NCBI GenBank assembly: GCA_037355855.1
Contig: CM074762.1
Coordinates: forward strand, 744,001-808,000
DNA: 64,000 nucleotides
From: Pseudo-nitzschia pungens
Lineage: Eukaryota; Bacillariophyta; Bacillariophyceae; Bacillariales; Bacillariaceae
Reading direction: 5' to 3'
Shown: positions 19,366 through 31,572 of the stretch, one piece after another
How the letters are laid out: every line of letters starts with the position of its first letter
Position numbering within the stretch: position 1 is the first letter of the stretch
Position numbers and translations under genes: made by a program
Notes under the pieces: model-generated
The model's input: the letters and a program-made list of their open reading frames with translations, nothing else
Told to the model about the DNA's origin: nothing
The model's database searches: none

Positions 19366-22300
19366 ATGGCATTCAGTTTTGGAAGCGCTCCGGCGCCTGC
19401 GACGGGGAGCGCTTCGAAGCGAGCCGCGGCACCGGCTCCGGCCTTTTCCTTTGGGGGCGCCGCACCAGCACCGGCAGCGGGGGCTCCAGCTCCGTCGGCC
19501 TTTTCTTTTGGGGGCGCTACCCCAGCACCGGCAGCGGGGGCTCCCGCTCCATCGGCCTTTTCCTTTGGGGGCGCCGCTCCGGCACCTGCAACCGGAGCGC
19601 CAGCTTCAACACCAGCGCCAGCTCCATCGGCCTTTTCCTTTGGCACTGCTCCGGCACCTGCAACCGGAGCGCCGGCTCCGTCAGCCTTTTCCTTCGGTGC
19701 TGCACCGGCACCCGCCGCAGCTGCTGTAAATACCGGATCGGGATCTGGGTCCACCGCATTGGTAACATCGACTCAAACGACGCTCACTGCGCCCGACTTC
19801 GACGCAAGATTTGAGAATCTCGACCTCTGGAAACGGATTCGGAAACTCTGCAACGAGACAGCCATTCAACAGCAGCAGGAAGAACAGGCAAACAATGGCA
19901 CCATGTCTCTAGCGGGACAAGATCTCGCTCGTTACATTGCGACTCATGGCGGAACCACACTCAAACCCAAAGTTGTAGAATGGACACCACCTAACAATGC
20001 TATTCGGCAGCAACTGGCTCAAAATCCGAAGGTCGCATTTGGTAGCAGCACAACAACAACAACGCTGACTGCCGCAACCATGGAAGAAATTGGGCTCTTG
20101 TCGACCGAACTCAGAATTTCGGAGGCCGACGCGATAACCTTATACGTAGAAGCTGCTAGAGATTATGACATTCTGCATGATTTGCTAACATCAAGAACCG
20201 CCGACGGGGGAGGTGGTTTCATCGACCAAGCCTTGCCTGATGCAAAGTACGACAACGTAGCAAAGCTGACAAGGGACTTTTACTTCTACGAACGCCATCT
20301 GAAATTAGAGACAATATTGTACCTGATCGAGCAACGAATGCACAATAATCCTGACATACTTCGGGCTACGGATAGCTTACTTAAAGATGGCCAACTAGTT
20401 GCAACGTTGATTTCCATAATTCGAGAGTATACCGAACGAATTGAGCAATTGCAACAAGAAGTACGAACCAACATGGGTCACAATGTTGCGGCAAACGCTG
20501 GAGCCTCAACGATGATCGGAGGGGGGTATCCGGGAGGGATTCAGCAGCTACAAGGACAGCCGCAACAGGGGACGACAAATCAATTTTCTAAGGTGCACTT
20601 GCTTTTTTGTACGCAGGAACGACAGACGGCTGCGGAAGCTCTCGTTTTCATCGCATACCACACACAGCTCGAACTGAAAGAACTCACGGCTTTGCTTGAT
20701 TTGATTCGGGATTTATCAGCCAAAACGCCAAAGCTGTCCCCGTTCAAGGATGTCCCCTCTCCTTATGAGTCCTCGCCATTAGGGAACAACGGCATGTATC
20801 CGCAATACAATCCGTACGGAGGAGGTGCTCCATGGCCGCCTTCGGCAGCCAATGGCAAAGAAAAGGATCCCCTTGTTTGGCAAGAAGAACTCGTTCGCAA
20901 AACGAGCGACTCGGGGCAACCAAAGCTTTTGCAATGCTATTCGCTGCTTGTAGTAGGTGCCATGGCAGGAATGGAGACGCGACAGGTACTTTATGATCGA
21001 GAGATGCACGCTCCCAACGACTTTGGCAGGGGCAATCAACTTTTGCATCCCAGTCGGCCTTCTATTGAAAACATCAAAGAGCTCCACGATAGACTCAAAC
21101 CCGAAGCCCACGAACAGTGGGCACGACCTGACGTTTGGGGATTGCTGGCCTGTTCTTATGCTCTTCTACTGCGGATGACGCCCACTGCGATCACGTCCCC
21201 AACCAAGGGTGGATCCAATAGTTCACTTTCGAAAGAAGTCAGAGAGGCAGCCATATACTGTATGGAAATCCCAGCTGAACTTATGTCATTCACCTTTTGT
21301 CGATTGACATTGATACCATCTCTCGACAAGATCCAGAGTGCTTCGATGCGAACCATTTGCGACATCTCGGAGTTTTGTCTGTCCGTCGTATCTGAAACCT
21401 ATTCCCTGTATCTGAGCGTACTGTCAGAAGGGGCTGGAAATTTACCCATTTCTAGAAAGCGTTGGCAGATTCGAATGGAAGAGGACCTAAAACTTCAAAA
21501 AGAACAATACGTGGAGCAAGCGCAGTTGGACTACTACTTGGGAAAGACTTCCCCGCAACAACCCAAGATTCCGACGTCGGTCGACTTGATGAAACGCCAC
21601 GAGTGCCTGGACGACCTCATTGCCCTGGCCACAACACTTTGTTCCCTTGGACCCGACTACTCACGGATGTTTTGGGGAAAAGATAAAGAGACCAATGGAT
21701 TAATTCCCAGTAGGACCTTGCAAGAATGCATGTTGCAGGCATCGCAAGATAGTTCTCTCATCCCTTACGTCCATTCCTGGATGGCAGCCTTATCGAACGA
21801 CCAGAAAAGTGCGAAGGCAATCCATGATTTCATGTCTGGGAACAAGAACAATGTTGAAGGCTTTACACAAAGCGTCACAAGCTGGTATGGGTTGGTTCAT
21901 AGTTTGAGATATTATGTACAGGAGCTAAGTAACAATAATGATACCAATGTGTCCAAGCAATCGTCATCCACAACGAAGAATGCTGCCAGAAGTAATACAT
22001 CTTACTATTACGGCTTGGAGGGAAACGTAATGCCAGATCAGTCGGGCGGAATCTCAGTCCAATGGATCTGGCTCATCGTCGTCATCTTCGTCCAAAAAGT
22101 CGATGAAGCCACAAGAGTTGTCCCAAGAGTCAAAGCTGCAGCTTGCTTCGTATTTAGCTCTGATTACAAATGTCAGTTTGCACTGTTTCGAAGCGCGGCA
22201 CAAAATTTTATCAACTGTTTTGCCTCTGGTCGAAGGCAACCTCGCCGCTGGCGGAGATGAATGCTTGGTGGTACTGTTCAAGTTGGCGATCGCCCCCCTT

Positions 22301-25300
22301 TGCTCAAAGATGCGTGGTGCGACATTGAGCACCATCGCTAGTCTCCTGCAGCCAACCGAGGGCATTCAAGATCCCAAAGTCAAAAGTTTCATGCAGGAAC
22401 AAGGGAACAACGCATGGGAATACCTAGAATCTTGTTCCTTGCTTCCGATCAATATGTTTGATCGATATCGTGTTGTCCCGGCTCCGGGAATAGATGTACA
22501 AAATCAGGGAGTAATGTCATTTCCTCCCTCATCCATGGCATTGGCGAGTTTGGGGAATCGAATGGATACAACCCTTCCAAAACATGCAACGTATGGCATA
22601 TTGTTCGAAATGGAACATATTGAAGCCAAGAAGGGCTGGTATCCATCGACTGAGGGTTTGCTGGAATTATTGAAGTCTCTCGTCTCGTCGGTGGGTTGCC
22701 CCTCAAATTTGGGTCAAAACTGGCGGGTTCGAACGGGATGCACACCATATGTGGAATACGTCATCAATTTTGTCATTCCGAAAGCATTGGGAGTGAACAA
22801 TCACAGAGCGCTTCCGTTTCGTGTTCCTGGTGACCGCAGTAGGCTTCTTTCTAGAGCGCTGGCTGTTGTAGAAGCTGTCATTATCCGGTACAACCTCTCC
22901 GAGGCAGTTAGCCTCCACAATATCCAAACCGGTGTACCTAATGCCCTTTCTGTACTAGGAATCCAGACGGTAGTTGATCAGGTGCACATGACATCGAACA
23001 CAGTCGATACGAAAGAAATAATGGACGATTTCAAGAGCTTGACCGCGCCAGCCACGCTCTCGTCTGGTTCAGGGACGAACCAGGCTTTCGGAGGGCCTTC
23101 GGCAGTGTCATCTGTGCCGGTGCCCAAGTCGCCTGGCTTTACAGTACTCTTTGAGCTATTGTCATCTTTTTGTGGGGACCTTTTGAAATCTCTGGCTGTT
23201 ATTTTGACAGAATGCGGGGGTCCAAACGGTGTTCTTCCTGTTTTCCGTGACGAGTCTGATAAGATGGACATGACTTATGCCCTCTACGGTTCTACTCCAC
23301 CTGATTTGAACAGCGCAAGGGAAGGGTTGAAAGAAAACGGTCCGACCAAACCACTACAGAACTTATTGAAACCATTTTCTCCAAAGTTCCAAACGGCAAA
23401 CATAGATGATCATTACGTCGAAAATTCTGTCACATGGCGGGAAAAATCAATCGCTTCTGCTTTGCATATTCTATGTGCTGCTGCAGTTCGAGAGGATGCT
23501 TTCGTTGCAGCTCTGTCGGCCGCGAAGGAACAGCCCCTCAAACTGGTTCCTGTCATTGAGTTTCGAGAACTCAAATCTGGATCAAGCATTGCGCTTGCCA
23601 TCGATACGAAGGCGAAAGATGTGAAAGTTTCCCGACTTACCGATCTTCTTTCTTCAATTCAAGATGCCCGATTTCTGCGCGCTACCATTGTGGACTATAT
23701 AGGCTATGATGCCGTATCCAAAGCGCATTGCACGGAAATCTCTGCAGCTGCTCTCTCGATAGTCTATCGAATGCAACAAACAATGTCAGCGCAAACCGTT
23801 CTGAACTCCTTAAACGGAGATGAATCCACATCTAACGGATTTTCAAAGGCAATCGCACATAGGCTGCTGATATCTTCGAGGAATTTGGATTACCTCAGAG
23901 ATTCTGAGGTACTAAAACTTATTCTTAATTGGATCTTGTCAGAACTCCGTTCGGGTGTGATCGCCAATCACGGGCTTGCGCAAATCTTACTGGGTCTCCC
24001 CGGCGATGCAACTGATGGAAACTGGAAGCCAGGATGCGGTCACTACTCGGGTGCCATTACTGATTGCTTTGACGCAATATTAGACATCATTGGTCATGAT
24101 GATATGTCGAATGGATTCTCTAGTATCTCATCATTGTGCTTTGAAATCTTCTTCAGACTATATGATCTGATCAATGCCGGAGATTCTTTGTCTCTCAAAA
24201 CAGCCATATACACAGCCGAAAGACTCCGTGGTGTTCATTTCTGGAGAGAGAACATAGCGAGAATACCATTCGTTGATCTAACTTCGATGAATCGAGAACA
24301 GATGGTCCAAAATCTTCATAGCATGGGGTGGTTACTGAAAGGAGTTTCTCATGAATTACGACTTCTTGCTGGATATGAGGGTGATGCTATTTCAATATCA
24401 AGATTTAGTAAATACCTGGAGCAGCATCCTGCTCATTACAATTTACTCTTGTCGTCATTGTATGGGTCAGATACAGGAGTAATACAAACTCTTGCGACAA
24501 GTCTGCCTTTAGAACTTGTGTTGGTGGATCCTAATTTACCACACCCACCCCAAGAGGCATTGAGAGTTGCTGTGTGTGATTTACCTGGAGCTCGGGAGAT
24601 TGTACAAGGTTACCAAATTCTCGATTCAAAGAAGGTCATCTCTGTGATGGAAGGAACACCACAAGCAATGGACAGTGACATTGCCATAAAATGGGTCGAC
24701 GAATATAATTTTATTGCGAATTGGAATTGTGCAGTATCTCATCTAACGAGTGCCATGGGCATGTTGGTATTTACGTCACTGCACAGCGCAGAATCGATGT
24801 CGCGATGCCACACGTCGATTTTGGCGTCGTCTAATTTCAGTGACTCGTGGTTGCAACATGATGGGCCTCGAGACTTACTTCTTGACTTACTTCGGCGTCT
24901 TTATTTCTCGGCTGATCATCAAGGAATGGACTCCTTCTTGATACCTGTTGCTACAAGGAATCTTAGTAACGTTGTGTTGAATCTATCTGAGTTCATCACA
25001 TCGGATGCAATTGAAGACTCGACTAAATCCAGTGATCTGCTTCAACTTGCAGCACTACTCGCCAATGTAATTCAGGCCTCTTCGATTGGAAATGACACGG
25101 CAGAAGAAGCCGCGGTCCGGTATGAAAGGACAGTATCACTCGCAAGTGCACTGGTGCTATTATTACGCTCTTCAGCTTCGGTCGAGCCTGGATTTGCTGC
25201 GCAGTATCGAGACGACTTCATCAGAGCTGCGCATGGACTTTCCAATATCTCATGTTTCAGAGTCGATTCAAGCAACGATGACACGCATGGAACGGTTTCG

Positions 25301-26656
25301 ATCTTAGCCCGGGGTTGTTTGTCTTCGATAGTTCATGCTCTGGGCCACATTGAGAATGATTCGGTCGTCGGAAAATCCCATGCTTGTTCTTGTATTTCTC
25401 AAACGTTCTTGGAGCGTTCTATTTCATTGGTTGCTGATTTGGACGAAGACATATGCAACTTCCTTCAAGATATAGCACTACAGCCTTTGGGAGCCAAACT
25501 ACTGATCGATGCTGGTATCGATCGGGCTCTACTCTCAGCTGCACGACAGTATAAGGACAAAGAAAAAAATGTAATTCACAATCTGGAAAAAAATTCTTCT
25601 GGCTTCTCCAAAACCACAATCCGCACCCCTGGATTTTGCCTCAGTCATTTGAAGCTAATCTGCGCTCTCCTCGCTGCGTCAGATCTGTCAGAGGAGTTAG
25701 CAATGCAGTTTGCATCAAGATGTATTGAAGTTATCGACGTTTACCATACAAATCTTGAAAGGTTGTGCTACGAATTTCCAACCCAAGCTGACTTCTTGCG
25801 TTGGTTTTTGAAGGCTCTAGTAATGGCATCTTCAGTTGCGAAGCCACTGAAGAAAAAAGATCACCTCAACAAGTTGGGCCACGACACAAAGGGCATTGTT
25901 CTGACAACTCGATTATTTGATAATGGTATTGCAATGCTCCTGGTGCACCTTTCCGAAAATCCACTACCACGAGATATGTTACCCGATCATATGCCGAGAG
26001 AATTGAAGAATTTGCAAGATTCAATAAGTTCAAAAGTTGTCAACATCGAAAAAGATAATTCGTCGACTTGGTGGGATGTGCTCAGAAGTATTTTGGCTAG
26101 TCGAACCGATGTTTCGATCAAATTTGCTGCTCCGATGGGTCATGAAGTCTTGATGCAGGCGCCCTTAGAAGATTGGAGCGAGGATATGTTTGAGTACAGC
26201 ATTGTCGCAGGAGATGTTTTATGGTTGGGTTTGAAGCTGTTGAGGCGCACGGAACAGGTGGATGTGTTCGATGGTTTGTCGCTTGCTCGTGGTTTGTTTC
26301 GTTGTGTCTTTGCTTCGAAAACGGTGGGTGCCCGACTGGAGAAGGTTCGTTTGGGAGCAAAATATTCCACGCACTCGATGGAGACAGACGAAAATTTTGG
26401 GAATATCGAACTTGAATTTGAATATTTGACACTTCTGGTATCATCACTTGAACAATGCGTCGAACAACTGCTGATGTTGTGTCTCGAAGTTTGCGATTCT
26501 AGAAGCAATAGAAACAAACTTGTTCAAGAGCAGATCCTTGTCGCTATCGAGTCCTCTGGAATCGATAAAATGAAACTCTGCGTTCTTTCGGAAAAAAGAT
26601 CTGACTTTTTGAGAATCGTATGTGGTGAAATCAAAAAGCTTTGCAAAGGAATCTAA
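19366..26656 (+). CDS. Giant scaffold nucleoporin, Nup205/Nup192 type, with N-terminal FSFG tract
   Basis: About 2,430 residues in two frames, 19366 to ~22,030-22,060 and then ~22,060-26656. Residues 1-120 hold six FSFG motifs in Ala/Pro-rich repeats (SAFSFGGAAPAPA). The rest is alpha-helical solenoid. Near 22,660-22,880 a Nup205-like block is visible (LLELLKSLVSSVGCPSNLG, then PYVEYVINFVIPK and ALAVVEAVIIRYN), comparable to the PSNLG...PYLQFLRD...EVVLE region of human Nup205. Nup205/Nup192 is an inner-ring scaffold of the nuclear pore. Frame 1 runs to a stop at 22260, but its translation after ~22,057 looks non-coding. The +1 frame becomes Ser-rich and then clearly coding (KPQELSQESKLQLASYLALI). 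A 31-nt GTAATG...CTCAG segment (22027-22057) would restore the frame but is unusually short for an intron, and a one-base assembly error is equally possible. Confidence 0.88.
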
Positions 26657-26863
26657 ACTGGAGGTTATCTATCACTGGATTGCATTCTAGACTTCAAAAG
26701 TAAAAAAATAGAAAGAAGACAGTGAAGCTTTTGGGTTTTGATCGTATAATAGCATTAGTGTTTCATACTTGGGGTGACAGAAAAACGAGGAGTGTGTGTA
26801 CCAGTGAACTTTTTCACCTGTTGCACAGTACAACGACATGGTATTAGTTTCCTTTTCATTCGA

Positions 26864-28581
26864 TCAATGAAGAGAGTAACCCATTGCCCGAAACTCACTT
26901 CTGTTCTTCTTCAAAAACATGGCAAATCTGGATTTCTTTTCATGATCTAAGTGTTTGATATGATGATGGTCTTCGATATCCGTCGCGTGGCGAGAAAATT
27001 TCGAGATGAAGCTCCCTGCCCAGGCTAGTCCATGCGGCTGGACCTTTTTCTGGTTGAGCCAGGGGTCTTCTAAGGCTTCGGACGCTGAAGGTCGTTTGTC
27101 TGGGTCCAACTGTAGAAGTCGTTTTATGAAATCAATGGCTCCCTCTGAGATGTGATCCCATGAAGGGGAAGGAAAGATCACCTTTCCGGTTTTCACCAAT
27201 TCAAATGTGAGCAATTCACTACCACCATTAAATGGAGGATAGCCGCAGAGCATGACATATGCTACAACTCCTATCGACCAGATATCAACCTTCTCATTGT
27301 AACTCTACAGGTCGCAAGAATACAAATCAACCTCTTGTGAGAAGGACAGCGACGACATAGCGTGCACACCAGGAAATCAATCGATAAAAACTCACTCCCG
27401 AAAGAACCTCGGGTGCCACGTAATAAATCGTTCCGACAGGGCTGTGCATAATTGAGGACATTTTAGCGTGTGTGCTCAATCTGTCGTTCATCGACCGATG
27501 GTTAGTAAAATGCCACAGTGGACCAAAAAGGAAGAGCGTCGGGAACAATCTCAAAGTATCACCGGAGTCAACTGCGCAAACAGACTTACCCAAAATCGAT
27601 GATCTATGGCACGAGTGGGCAGTGGGGACGATACAGAGTGACATTGTGAGTAGCCTTGATGGTCAAACCAAGCAACCGTTTGACCTCTGATTTTGTACAC
27701 TGAGAAAGTTCCATAGCTTACCTTTACTTGTGCATTATCAGTGTTGTCTGTGAGCAAAAAGTTTTCTGGTTTCTGCATTTATGAAACGGGACGAGTCCAA
27801 TACCAAGACAACCAACTACTTTGTTAGTACGAGTATGCGTTGAAACCAATGCGATACGCAAACGTGTCAGAGACCAGAAATGAAATCGATCTCGGTAGAA
27901 ATGATAGAAACAACAATTCGAATACACAGACAGCGTTTCGTTTGGTGTGTCCTTTCTCCCTTGTACGCGTAGAGTGCGGGCGGATGTGTCCGGTTCGGGG
28001 GTGCTTCGCAACACGGCGAAACCACCGAGCCACCTATCTTACCAAGTCTCTGTGCACAATGTTCTTCTCTTCGTGGCAGTATCGAATCCCCGACAAAATA
28101 TTTCGTATGATCCGAGCGGCACAAAACTCGGAAAAGTGTCCCTCCGGCGAACTGGGTTTTCTCGACGACTACGGTCGTAGAGCTCGCCACCCGTGCAGAG
28201 CTCCGTGACCAGGTAAACGGTTGCCACGTCTTCGTACACCTCGTAGAGCTTGATGATGTGCGGATGGTCGACTTCCAGCAAGATATTGATCTCGGTTCGG
28301 AGCTGTTCGACATCGGGGACCTTTTCTTTCAGGATTGCCTTGAGGGCAAACACTTCTCCCGTCTCGATGTGTTGGCACCTGCGCACCACCCCAAACGACC
28401 CCTTGCCGATAACGCAGAGTATCTTGTACTTGTTGGTAACATTGTTTGGATACACAAAGTTGAAGATGCTCGCGTTTTTTATCCTGTATTTGCTGAATTG
28501 GTTGCTGGTATCGTTATCGTTTTCCTTCCCATCGGGGGACGACCGATGGTCCGCATGGCCTTTCTCTGCATCGATCGACAT
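26864..28581 (-). CDS. CAMK/CDPK-type Ser/Thr kinase without EF hands, frame broken in exon 1
   Basis: Five exons on the minus strand: 28581-28043, 27772-27722, 27603-27590 (14 nt), 27480-27396 and 27304-26864. All introns are GT-AG. Together they give a ~375-residue kinase: glycine loop VIGKGSFGVVRR, lysine in FALKAIL, ELCTGGELYDR, NIVHRDL|KPENFLL, VK|IIDFG, GTIYYVAPEVLSG|SYNEKVDIWSIG and DPDKRPSASEAL. The domain is closest to calcium-dependent/CaM kinases, but no EF-hand follows; the protein ends ~50 residues after the domain. In exon 1 the reading changes twice by one base, at 28170 (between DR and VVEKTQFA) and at 28144/28145 (between FA and EGHFSEFCAARI). Without these two bases the exon is 537 nt and every splice phase fits. 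As written, the product would truncate, so this is a pseudogene allele or contains assembly errors. Confidence 0.75.
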
Positions 28582-30054
28582 CTTCGAGGGCAGCCGGTCT
28601 GTCGGGACACGCAGTGTTGATTGAATACTTCTCTACTTCCTAGAGAGAAGTTTTGGCGGCAGATCGAATGTCATCAAACTAAGGATTACCAGTTGTGGTG
28701 TCGTGTGGTGGATCGTGTTTTAGTCTTACAGTATGTTTGTTCCTATGAAACTTTACCTGCGGTACAACATGCCCAGTGCCAAATAATGATGATAATAAGA
28801 GATTATGAGCCAATCATCATTGCTCATGAGACAGTAATTACTTCTGGCATTTTCTAAGTAAGATTTTGAAAGGCGTCTCACATTATTACTGTATTCCTTT
28901 TTTCCTCACGACCCCGTCACAGTTTAACGTTGAGAAAATTATTTCGCAAATGAGTGAGTGGAGGTTGAGAATGACTGGATGGATGAATCATCATCCATCA
29001 AAATCATTCGCTCGGGGTTACAGTCGCGAGTTCGGCGACCCAATCAATCATTCAATCAAAAAGTGTTATGAGTTGGTGTCCAACAACGGCTCGTTTTGAA
29101 TTCCGATGAGGATTGATTGATTCGTGCCGGCATCATGTTCAACGTGGTCCAAGAGCTCTTTTTAGTTTTTAGTCTCTTGTACGAACTTCGAAGAACACTG
29201 TATTAGGGCAACTGGTACCAGCTACGTACGGTACCGTAACCTTACTTCTTGCTTCAAATGCTGTACAACATACCGGTACCAGTAAGTTAACCTTACCTAC
29301 TTGGACGAGTGGTTGTAAGTAATGTTAGGGTAACTTAGGCAGTAGAAGCAGAAAAAAACTTGGGTTGATTTCGTGACACGATGCAAAAAAGATGCGAAAT
29401 AATAACAACGATTACTATTACAAAGTACGGTACACAACTCTAATTCTTCAAAATTTTCAAATGAGAACCTTCTTCGATTGTTGCTACAATTCTTGTTGCA
29501 GGAAGAAACCGCTATCGCCTGCAGAGTCGAACGCCGGGGGGTGGCAGGAATGCCGAACGGAGGGACCCCGTCCATTGCGGCGTCCGAGACCGGGAAATTT
29601 CGTTTCTCCCCTTGCTAAAAGAGTGAACTTCCTTCCTCGGAATGAAGTGAATTCAAGGGAATTGGAATCGGAATCGGAGTTGGAATTGAATTTCACCGCA
29701 GTGCGTTATGGTTACGATGGAGGTCCCCGTTGTCCTTGACTCACGCTGTTGGCGCTCCAACAACAACCCAATGAGGAGAACAATCTCCGACTCCGTCGCG
29801 TCGATAAAAGCCCATGAAACTCGAACCCTTCGAAAAGAACTTCCCAGGACGATCCATGGGAGATTCCCCGCTCGTCCCGTTTCGTCCCTCCTGCCGTAAA
29901 CTCGCTTTGGTTCGGGGTCGAAGGCACGGCACGGCACGGCACCGAACCCAATCCTTGTTGGTTCGCTGCTGCCAAAGGAAGCACGCACCGACGCACGCAC
30001 GCGATCTAGCTAGCCAGCTAGCGAAAAAGGAACCTCCCGTCTCCCCGCGCTGCG
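28582..30054. other. Intergenic region
   Basis: No supported gene. The part near 29,200-29,330 is rich in GGTACC/CTTAC-type motifs. From about 29,500 the sequence becomes GC-rich, continuing into the next gene, with a GGAATC-type run at 29655-29690 and GGCACGGCAC repeats at 29920-29945. Open frames at 29392-29739 and on the minus strand at 29741-30757 have no domain; the latter overlaps the next gene in another frame. Confidence 0.5.
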
Positions 30055-31572
30055 CTAGACGATGGATTGGTGCCGCTCCCGGCGCTCGGACCAGAATTCG
30101 TCCGTCGCGTCCCTGACCTTGCCCAGACTCCAGTGGACACCGTCCCAGACCTTGCCGAGGGTGTCGATGGGATGCGTGATGCGATCCACCGCCAGGTCCC
30201 TCAGTCCCCCGGCGATGGGCCCGATGCCCCCCCGCCGCTCGATCTGCTTGGCCGCCACCCTGAGGCTCTGCCTGCCCACCAGCTTGCCCGTGGCCACCGT
30301 CAGCCTCCCGGCCTGGTAGGCCTGCGCGGCGCCCTTCTCCAGCGCCACGATCCAGGGGCCGTTCTGGAACCGGTCGTAGGTTTCCTGGACGGCCCCGTCG
30401 AGGAGCGAGACCGAGGTGCCGAGGAGGGCCGTGGAGACGGCCACCGGCCAGAGCGTCAGGCCCAGGGCGACGGCCAGGAACGGGCGCTTGGAGGCCTCGG
30501 CCCTGGTCCATTCCATGGCCGCGTCGACCCCCGGACCGAGGGGGGGCCACAGTACGCGCACGCGGTGGTGGTGTCCGCGAGAGGTCCTTTTGGGGTTGTT
30601 CCGCGCGTGCGAGAGCGCGTCGTGCTTCCGACCCGACGGAACGTCGGGCAGGGGCTCCGCCGGGTCGATTCCGCCCAGCGTCTCTTCGTCGCTGTCCGAC
30701 AATTCCTCGATGAAAACGGTCGTGGAGGGTCCCTTGGTCGGGCTGGATGGGTCCCATCCTCCATCGCCGCCATCGGTGTTGCCGTCGTTGTTGCCGAAAT
30801 TTTGCAGCAGGTTGGAGTGGATGCTCTGCAGCGAAAGCAGAAAGAGTCGCGCCATGATCAGTGCGGCATCGGCAATCTCTTCGGCTTCCTCGTTACCAAT
30901 CTCGCGAAAGGCCGTCTCCACGTCTCGCAAGAGCGTGGAAGCTCCCGACAAGGCCCGGAGAATGTCGTCGCTGTCGTTGTCGCTATCGCTCTTTCTGTTC
31001 TGCATGTCCTTGTCGTTGCGAACCAGCATCGAACCGGGATGGGCTTTTTCACCGTCGTGATCATGTCCGTTGTGCTCGGAGCCGTAGCTGTTGTCGTTGT
31101 CGTTCCCGTTTTGCTCGTAGAGCCACAGATCGTGGCGAATCGCGTCCGCCAGCTGGCTTCGTTCCTCCGCGGATTGTCCCTCTAGCTCGTCCGCGAGCGA
31201 CGCCAATCCGTCCGCCAGCTCGTGGCACCGCCGGAGGATAGCCGACGGAAGGAGTTCCCGATCGGCTTCCAGTCCCCGGAGCGTCTCGTCGGCTCCCTCG
31301 AGAACGTCTCCGAGCGAGTCGGTGAGGACTCTGATGTCCTCCTCCCGGAGTGTTAGCACCGTTGCACCATTCCGGGGAGAGATCATCGTCGTCATTGCTG
31401 CTGTGGTTGTGGTTGTGGTTGTTTTTGCTGTTACTGTTGCGGTCGCGTTTGCGGTTTGGTCAAGCCAAGCGGTTGGCTTGCTTTCGAACCCCAGCGAGGA
31501 CAGCGAATATCCAACGTCGTCAATCGACATTCGGGGGGATAGATCACTCTTGGCAAACTCGTTCCGCGTCAT
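30055..31572 (-). CDS. Hypothetical acidic protein with C-terminal hydrophobic segment
   Basis: A 505-residue intronless frame of unknown family, starting with ATG at 31572. The N-terminal third has a Thr/Ala-rich stretch followed by helical Leu/Glu-rich segments (LTDSLGDVLEGADETLRGLE and ADGLASLADELEGQ). The middle is Asp/Asn/Ser-rich and probably disordered (about residues 155-210 and 270-320). Near residues 370-400 is a hydrophobic stretch, PFLAVALGLTLWPVAVSTAL, that could be a membrane anchor, followed by an amphipathic, basic Gly/Ala/Arg-rich tail. The 3' half is distinctly more GC-rich than neighbouring genes. It could be a membrane-associated scaffold; no function is claimed. Confidence 0.6.
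   Translation of the reverse strand: MTRNEFAKSDLSPRMSIDDVGYSLSSLGFESKPTAWLDQTANATATVTAKTTTTTTTAAMTTMISPRNGATVLTLREEDIRVLTDSLGDVLEGADETLRGLEADRELLPSAILRRCHELADGLASLADELEGQSAEERSQLADAIRHDLWLYEQNGNDNDNSYGSEHNGHDHDGEKAHPGSMLVRNDKDMQNRKSDSDNDSDDILRALSGASTLLRDVETAFREIGNEEAEEIADAALIMARLFLLSLQSIHSNLLQNFGNNDGNTDGGDGGWDPSSPTKGPSTTVFIEELSDSDEETLGGIDPAEPLPDVPSGRKHDALSHARNNPKRTSRGHHHRVRVLWPPLGPGVDAAMEWTRAEASKRPFLAVALGLTLWPVAVSTALLGTSVSLLDGAVQETYDRFQNGPWIVALEKGAAQAYQAGRLTVATGKLVGRQSLRVAAKQIERRGGIGPIAGGLRDLAVDRITHPIDTLGKVWDGVHWSLGKVRDATDEFWSERRERHQSIV

Noticed and set aside
28125..28171. A ~46-nt intron replacing the kinase frame breaks
   Set aside because: Splicing at GTAGTC...CGAG does not restore frame and would delete a conserved kinase helix whose sequence is clearly present.
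29741..30757. 338-codon minus-strand frame rich in Arg/Gly/Pro
   Set aside because: It is an out-of-frame reading of the 505-residue gene in a GC-rich stretch; composition explains its length.
30067..31185. 372-codon plus-strand frame
   Set aside because: Antisense shadow of the 505-residue gene, Arg/Val/Gly-rich without motifs.
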